Part shown: piece after piece, positions 61,450 through 64,000 of the stretch
Layout of the letters: each line of letters begins with the position of its first letter
How positions within the stretch are numbered: position 1 is the stretch's first letter
Assembly (NCBI RefSeq): GCF_001953885.1
Contig: NZ_MQUS01000017.1
Span: 62,001-126,000, forward strand
Reading direction: 5' to 3'
DNA length: 64,000 nt
Source: Streptomyces sp. IMTB 2501
GTDB taxonomy: Bacteria; Actinomycetota; Actinomycetes; Streptomycetales; Streptomycetaceae
The notes under the pieces: generated by a model
The model's input: the letters and a program-made list of their open reading frames with translations, nothing else
Database searches by the model: none
Told to the model about the DNA's origin: nothing
Translations under genes and position numbers: made by a program

Positions 61450-61498
61450 CCGCGCGCACCTCCAGCACGTCGTCCCCTCTGTCCCGCGGTCCGTCCGC

Positions 61499-61525
61499 CT
61501 GGCACTCTTCGCATGGGAGTGCCAG
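61499..61525 (-). promoter_or_regulatory. CIRCE operator of hrcA
   Basis: CTGGCACTC-N9-GAGTGCCAG, perfect 9-base arms (61499-61507, 61517-61525) with the canonical 9-base spacer, close to consensus TTAGCACTC-N9-GAGTGCTAA. Between hrcA and the divergent MBL-fold gene, it could also affect the latter, which starts 87 bases away. Confidence 0.95.
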
Positions 61526-61611
61526 CGTTCTGGGGCCCAGTGTACGGCTGTCGGGTACACCCGGGGCAAGGTCGGTGCGGTCGCGGCGGCTCGTGCAGCT
61601 AGCGTCGCGGT

Positions 61612-62334
61612 ATGACGGTGACTTGGGAAGAGCTGGGGTGGGAACGGCTGGCCGCCGGCGTCGGACGCCGCCGCCTGCCCGGCTGGGACTGCACGGTCGG
61701 GCTGGTTCTCGGGGAGGGTACGGCGCTGATGGTGGACGCCGGCTCCAGTCCGGCCGAGGGCGCGCGGCTGCGGGCCCAGGCCGAGGAACTGGCCGACGGC
61801 CGTGTGACCCATCTCGCGCTGACGCATCCCCACTTCGACCATGTCTTCGGGGCGGCCGCGCTCGCCGGGACGCAGGTGTACGCGGCGGTGGGCGTCGACG
61901 CGGTCTTCGCCTACGAGCGCACGGAACTGCGCCTGGACGCCGTGCGCAACGGGCTCGCGGTGGCCGACGCCGACGAGGCGGTGGACGCGCTGGTGTCGCC
62001 CGGCCATCTGGTCTCCGGCGAGTGGACGCTGGACCTCGGCGCGGGCCGCCAGGCGCTGCTGGCGAACGTGGGTCCGGGACACACGGCCCACGATCTCGCG
62101 GTGCTGATCCCCGGCTCTCCGGAGGTGGTCTTCTGCGGCGACCTGGTCGAGGAGTCCGGCGAGCCCCAGGCAGGCCCGGACGCGGTGCCGTCCCGCTGGC
62201 CGGACGCCCTGGACCGGCTGCTGTCCCTGGGCGGCGAGGACGCGCTGTACGTACCCGGTCACGGAGCGGTGGTGGACGCCGCGTTCGTCCGGCGCCAACG
62301 CGACGAGCTGGCCACTCGCTTCGGCGTGTCGTGA
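61612..62334 (+). CDS. metallo-beta-lactamase-fold hydrolase
   Basis: 240 residues. Metal motif THPHFDHVFG (HxHxDH), GPGHTAHDLAVLIP (third His), CGDLVEE (bridging Asp) and VPGHGAVVD (last His): a complete dinuclear site of the glyoxalase-II-like branch. Substrate unknown. Divergent from hrcA, sharing the CIRCE-containing intergenic space; the next gene follows on the same strand. Confidence 0.9.
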   Translation: MTVTWEELGWERLAAGVGRRRLPGWDCTVGLVLGEGTALMVDAGSSPAEGARLRAQAEELADGRVTHLALTHPHFDHVFGAAALAGTQVYAAVGVDAVFAYERTELRLDAVRNGLAVADADEAVDALVSPGHLVSGEWTLDLGAGRQALLANVGPGHTAHDLAVLIPGSPEVVFCGDLVEESGEPQAGPDAVPSRWPDALDRLLSLGGEDALYVPGHGAVVDAAFVRRQRDELATRFGVS

Positions 62335-62368
62335 GCGCGGCCGTACGGCTTCTCCTATCGTCACTCGA

Positions 62369-63184
62369 ATGCGCCAGTACTCCGCCGACCTGACCCCGCC
62401 GTGGAAGAAGCAGCAGCCGGTGCCCGAGGTACCGGCGGAGGCCGGCCTGGTGGTGGAGGAGCCCGGCACCGGCTTCTGCGGCGCGGTGATCCGCTGCGAG
62501 GCGGGCACGGTGACGCTGGAGGACCGCTTCGGCAAGCACCGGGTGTTCCCGCTGGAGCCGCGCGGCTTCCTGCTGGAGGGCAGGGTGGTGACGCTCGTAC
62601 GGCCGTCCTCCGCCGCTCCGGTACGGCCCACCCGTACCGCCTCCGGCTCGGTCGCCGTCCCCGGCGCCCGCGCCCGTGTGGCCCGCGCCGGCCGCATCTA
62701 CGTGGAGGGCCGGCACGACGCGGAGCTGGTGGAGAAGGTCTGGGGCGACGACCTGCGCATCGAGGGCGTGGTCGTGGAGTACCTGGAGGGCGTGGACGAC
62801 CTGCCGTCGATCGTGTCGTCCTTCGCGCCGGGTCCGGACGCGCGCCTGGGCGTGCTCGTGGACCACTTGGTGCCGGGCACGAAGGAGTGGCGGATCGCGG
62901 AGTCGGTGACCAGCGAACACGCGCTGGTCGTGGGCCACCCGTACATCGACATCTGGGAGGCGGTGAAGCCGGCCGCGCTGGGGATCGAGGCGTGGCCGAG
63001 GGTGCCGCACGGCCAGGACTGGAAGACGGGCGTGTGCCGGGCGCTGGGCTGGCCGTCGGAGAACACCGGGGCGGTGTGGCAGGCGATCCTGAAGCGGGTG
63101 GGGTCCTACAGGGACCTGGAGCCGGAGCTGCTGGGGCGCGTGGAGGAGCTGATCGACTTCGTCACGGGTAGCGGTGGGGCCTGA
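62369..63184 (+). CDS. DUF3097-type conserved actinobacterial protein
   Basis: 271 residues, recognised as the actinobacterial DUF3097 family: MRQYSADLTPPWKKQQPVPEVPAE, the GAVIRCEAGTVTLEDRFGKHRVFPLEPRGFLLEG domain, and IYVEGRHDAELVEKVWGDDLRIEGVVVEYLEG, which has the appearance of a Toprim-like E...DxE module (VEGRHDAEL), followed by GVLVDHLVPGTKEWRIA. I infer a nucleic-acid role from that but it is unproven. Its 3' end overlaps the Uma2-type gene by 23 bases. Confidence 0.85.
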   Translation: MRQYSADLTPPWKKQQPVPEVPAEAGLVVEEPGTGFCGAVIRCEAGTVTLEDRFGKHRVFPLEPRGFLLEGRVVTLVRPSSAAPVRPTRTASGSVAVPGARARVARAGRIYVEGRHDAELVEKVWGDDLRIEGVVVEYLEGVDDLPSIVSSFAPGPDARLGVLVDHLVPGTKEWRIAESVTSEHALVVGHPYIDIWEAVKPAALGIEAWPRVPHGQDWKTGVCRALGWPSENTGAVWQAILKRVGSYRDLEPELLGRVEELIDFVTGSGGA

Positions 63185-63740
63185 CGTCGGGGAAGGTTCC
63201 GAACTCGCTGGTTTTCAGCTCGACACCCAGGACATCCAGCATCAGCGGCCGGCCGAACTTCTCGATGTACTGCGCCCGGTAGTTGGCGTCCTCGCCCTTT
63301 CCCTCGGGCTTTGTGAACAGAACGCACTGCGCCATGATCGGATCGATGACGAGATAGGCGGGCACGTTGCCTGCGGCATAGATCGAACGCTTGACGGCGT
63401 AGTCGCGGTGCACGCTGTTCTTGGAAACGACCTCGGCGACCATCGTGATCAGTTGGCACGGCAGCAGACGCCCCGAATCGGGCAGGACGTCACGCGCCAC
63501 GACCACGAGGTCCGGAACCGGCTCACTCGCCTCGTCGACGAGGTCCACGTCCTGGGTCTGAAGCGGATACCAGCGATCCAACGGAATCTGCCGCTCCGTC
63601 AGCAGCACGATCAGGTTGTGCACCAGATCGGGGCTGGCCATCATCACGATTTCCCCCCGCAGAAGCTCCGCTTTGAGCCCGTCAGGCGGCTCAAAACCCT
63701 CGAAGAACTCTGCGACTCCACGTTCGTCCACAGCGGTCAT
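63162..63740 (-). CDS. Uma2-family (DUF820) restriction-endonuclease-fold protein
   Basis: 192 residues. The PD-(D/E)xK-like core is EPVPDLVVVARD (Asp) and MVAEVVSKNSVHRDYAVKRSIYAAGNVPAYLVID (Glu, Asp/Lys). The amino part AELLRGEIVMMASPDLVHN is family-typical. Streptomyces carry many copies; the role is unknown though nuclease-like. Convergent with DUF3097. Confidence 0.88.
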   Translation of the reverse strand: MTAVDERGVAEFFEGFEPPDGLKAELLRGEIVMMASPDLVHNLIVLLTERQIPLDRWYPLQTQDVDLVDEASEPVPDLVVVARDVLPDSGRLLPCQLITMVAEVVSKNSVHRDYAVKRSIYAAGNVPAYLVIDPIMAQCVLFTKPEGKGEDANYRAQYIEKFGRPLMLDVLGVELKTSEFGTFPDVRPHRYP

Positions 63741-63839
63741 CTCCGTGGCCTCTACATTCGCCGCATACTGTCAGCGGCAGCCTACGAACCAGGTTAGGGG
63801 CCGAACCGGCGTCCGGCTGTGATTCACCCGCCCGAGTGA

Positions 63840-64000
63840 TCAATCCACCAGGTCCCTGACCACCGCATCCGCCAGCAACCGCCCCCGCAGCGTCAGCACA
63901 GCCCGCCCCTCGTCGTACGGCCCTTCCTGGAGGAGCCCGTCCGCCAGCGCGCGCTGGGACGCCGCCAGCCCCTCCTCCTTCAGCAGCGACAGCGACACCC
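63840..64000 (-). CDS. hemW: HemW (radical SAM heme chaperone), 3' end only
   Basis: The last 53 codons of a gene running off the window: VSLSLLKEEGLAAS...YDEGRAVLTLRGRLLADAVVRDLVD, the carboxy end typical of actinobacterial HemW (formerly coproporphyrinogen III oxidase-like). The radical SAM Cys cluster lies outside. In Streptomyces it commonly sits next to hrcA-dnaJ. Confidence 0.75.
   Translation of the reverse strand, partial: VSLSLLKEEGLAASQRALADGLLQEGPYDEGRAVLTLRGRLLADAVVRDLVD

Noticed and set aside
60433..62697. Extension of hrcA into a much longer minus-strand protein.
   Set aside because: The upstream part crosses the CIRCE operator and lies antisense to the MBL-fold and DUF3097 genes; the ATG at 61447-61449 gives a normal HrcA.
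1..64000. tRNA genes, CRISPR arrays, prophage or insertion sequences.
   Set aside because: No tRNA-like cloverleaf, spaced identical repeats, integrase or transposase was recognised by reading; a tRNAscan or ISfinder search could still find something I missed.

Overview
The window is a very GC-rich, densely packed actinomycete chromosome segment and almost certainly Streptomyces. The evidence is third-position GC bias, frequent GTG starts, GTGA/ATGA stop-start overlaps and many secreted or lipoprotein products. The gene order glyS, znuACB-zur, uppS-recO, leuA, era, phoH-ybeY and hrcA-dnaJ-rsmE agrees with my memory of the S. coelicolor core chromosome. I see no tRNA, rRNA, CRISPR array, transposase or phage gene.

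Layout. 1-3.6 kb: the end of a GH18 chitinase, a lipoprotein of three repeated modules, and glycyl-tRNA synthetase. 3.7-7 kb: a zinc uptake operon behind a probable leaderless promoter covered by two Zur-like boxes, then zur. 7-10.6 kb: a secreted MINPP/phytase-like phosphatase with PHO-box-like repeats, uppS, recO and a decayed duplicate of the recO start. 10.7-20.3 kb: a truncated aryl-AMP ligase gene, then a peptide-class ABC transporter with a fused permease-ATPase, an N-acetylneuraminate-lyase-like aldolase and a convergent secreted sialidase; I read the last six genes as a sialic acid scavenging locus. 20.4-25 kb: an FtsX-type ABC exporter divergent from a two-component system, then a TerB-like protein. 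25-27 kb: leuA with a leucine-rich leader peptide. 27-33 kb: a cytoplasmic M4 protease with an emfourin-like inhibitor, a beta-glucosidase plus MFS permease, and an epimerase/XRE-regulator divergent pair.

33-45.5 kb is the phoH-ybeY-CorC-(cytidine-deaminase-like)-era neighbourhood, split by two accessory blocks. One block has an amtB pseudogene next to an intact PII gene and three secreted WxL/DUF916-type envelope proteins. The other has an XRE regulator with an MFS exporter, an amino-terminally deleted LD-carboxypeptidase remnant and an MmcQ/YjbR protein. 45.6-50.6 kb: a glucarate catabolic pair (kdgD-gudD) with a PfkB kinase and a divergent MFS gene. 50.5-58 kb: an adenine-deaminase-like enzyme, RNase Z, HIT protein, tricorn protease, lipoprotein and VOC protein. 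57-61.5 kb: rsmE, a nitronate-monooxygenase-like enzyme, dnaJ and hrcA under a CIRCE operator. The right edge has an MBL-fold hydrolase, a DUF3097 protein, a Uma2-type protein and the 3' end of hemW.

The most unusual points are the recO 5' duplication whose differences are nearly all synonymous, the amtB and LD-carboxypeptidase pseudogenes, the WxL-type trio, the putative sialic acid locus, the protease-emfourin pair, and a dispersed 65-bp intergenic repeat present twice in opposite orientation.
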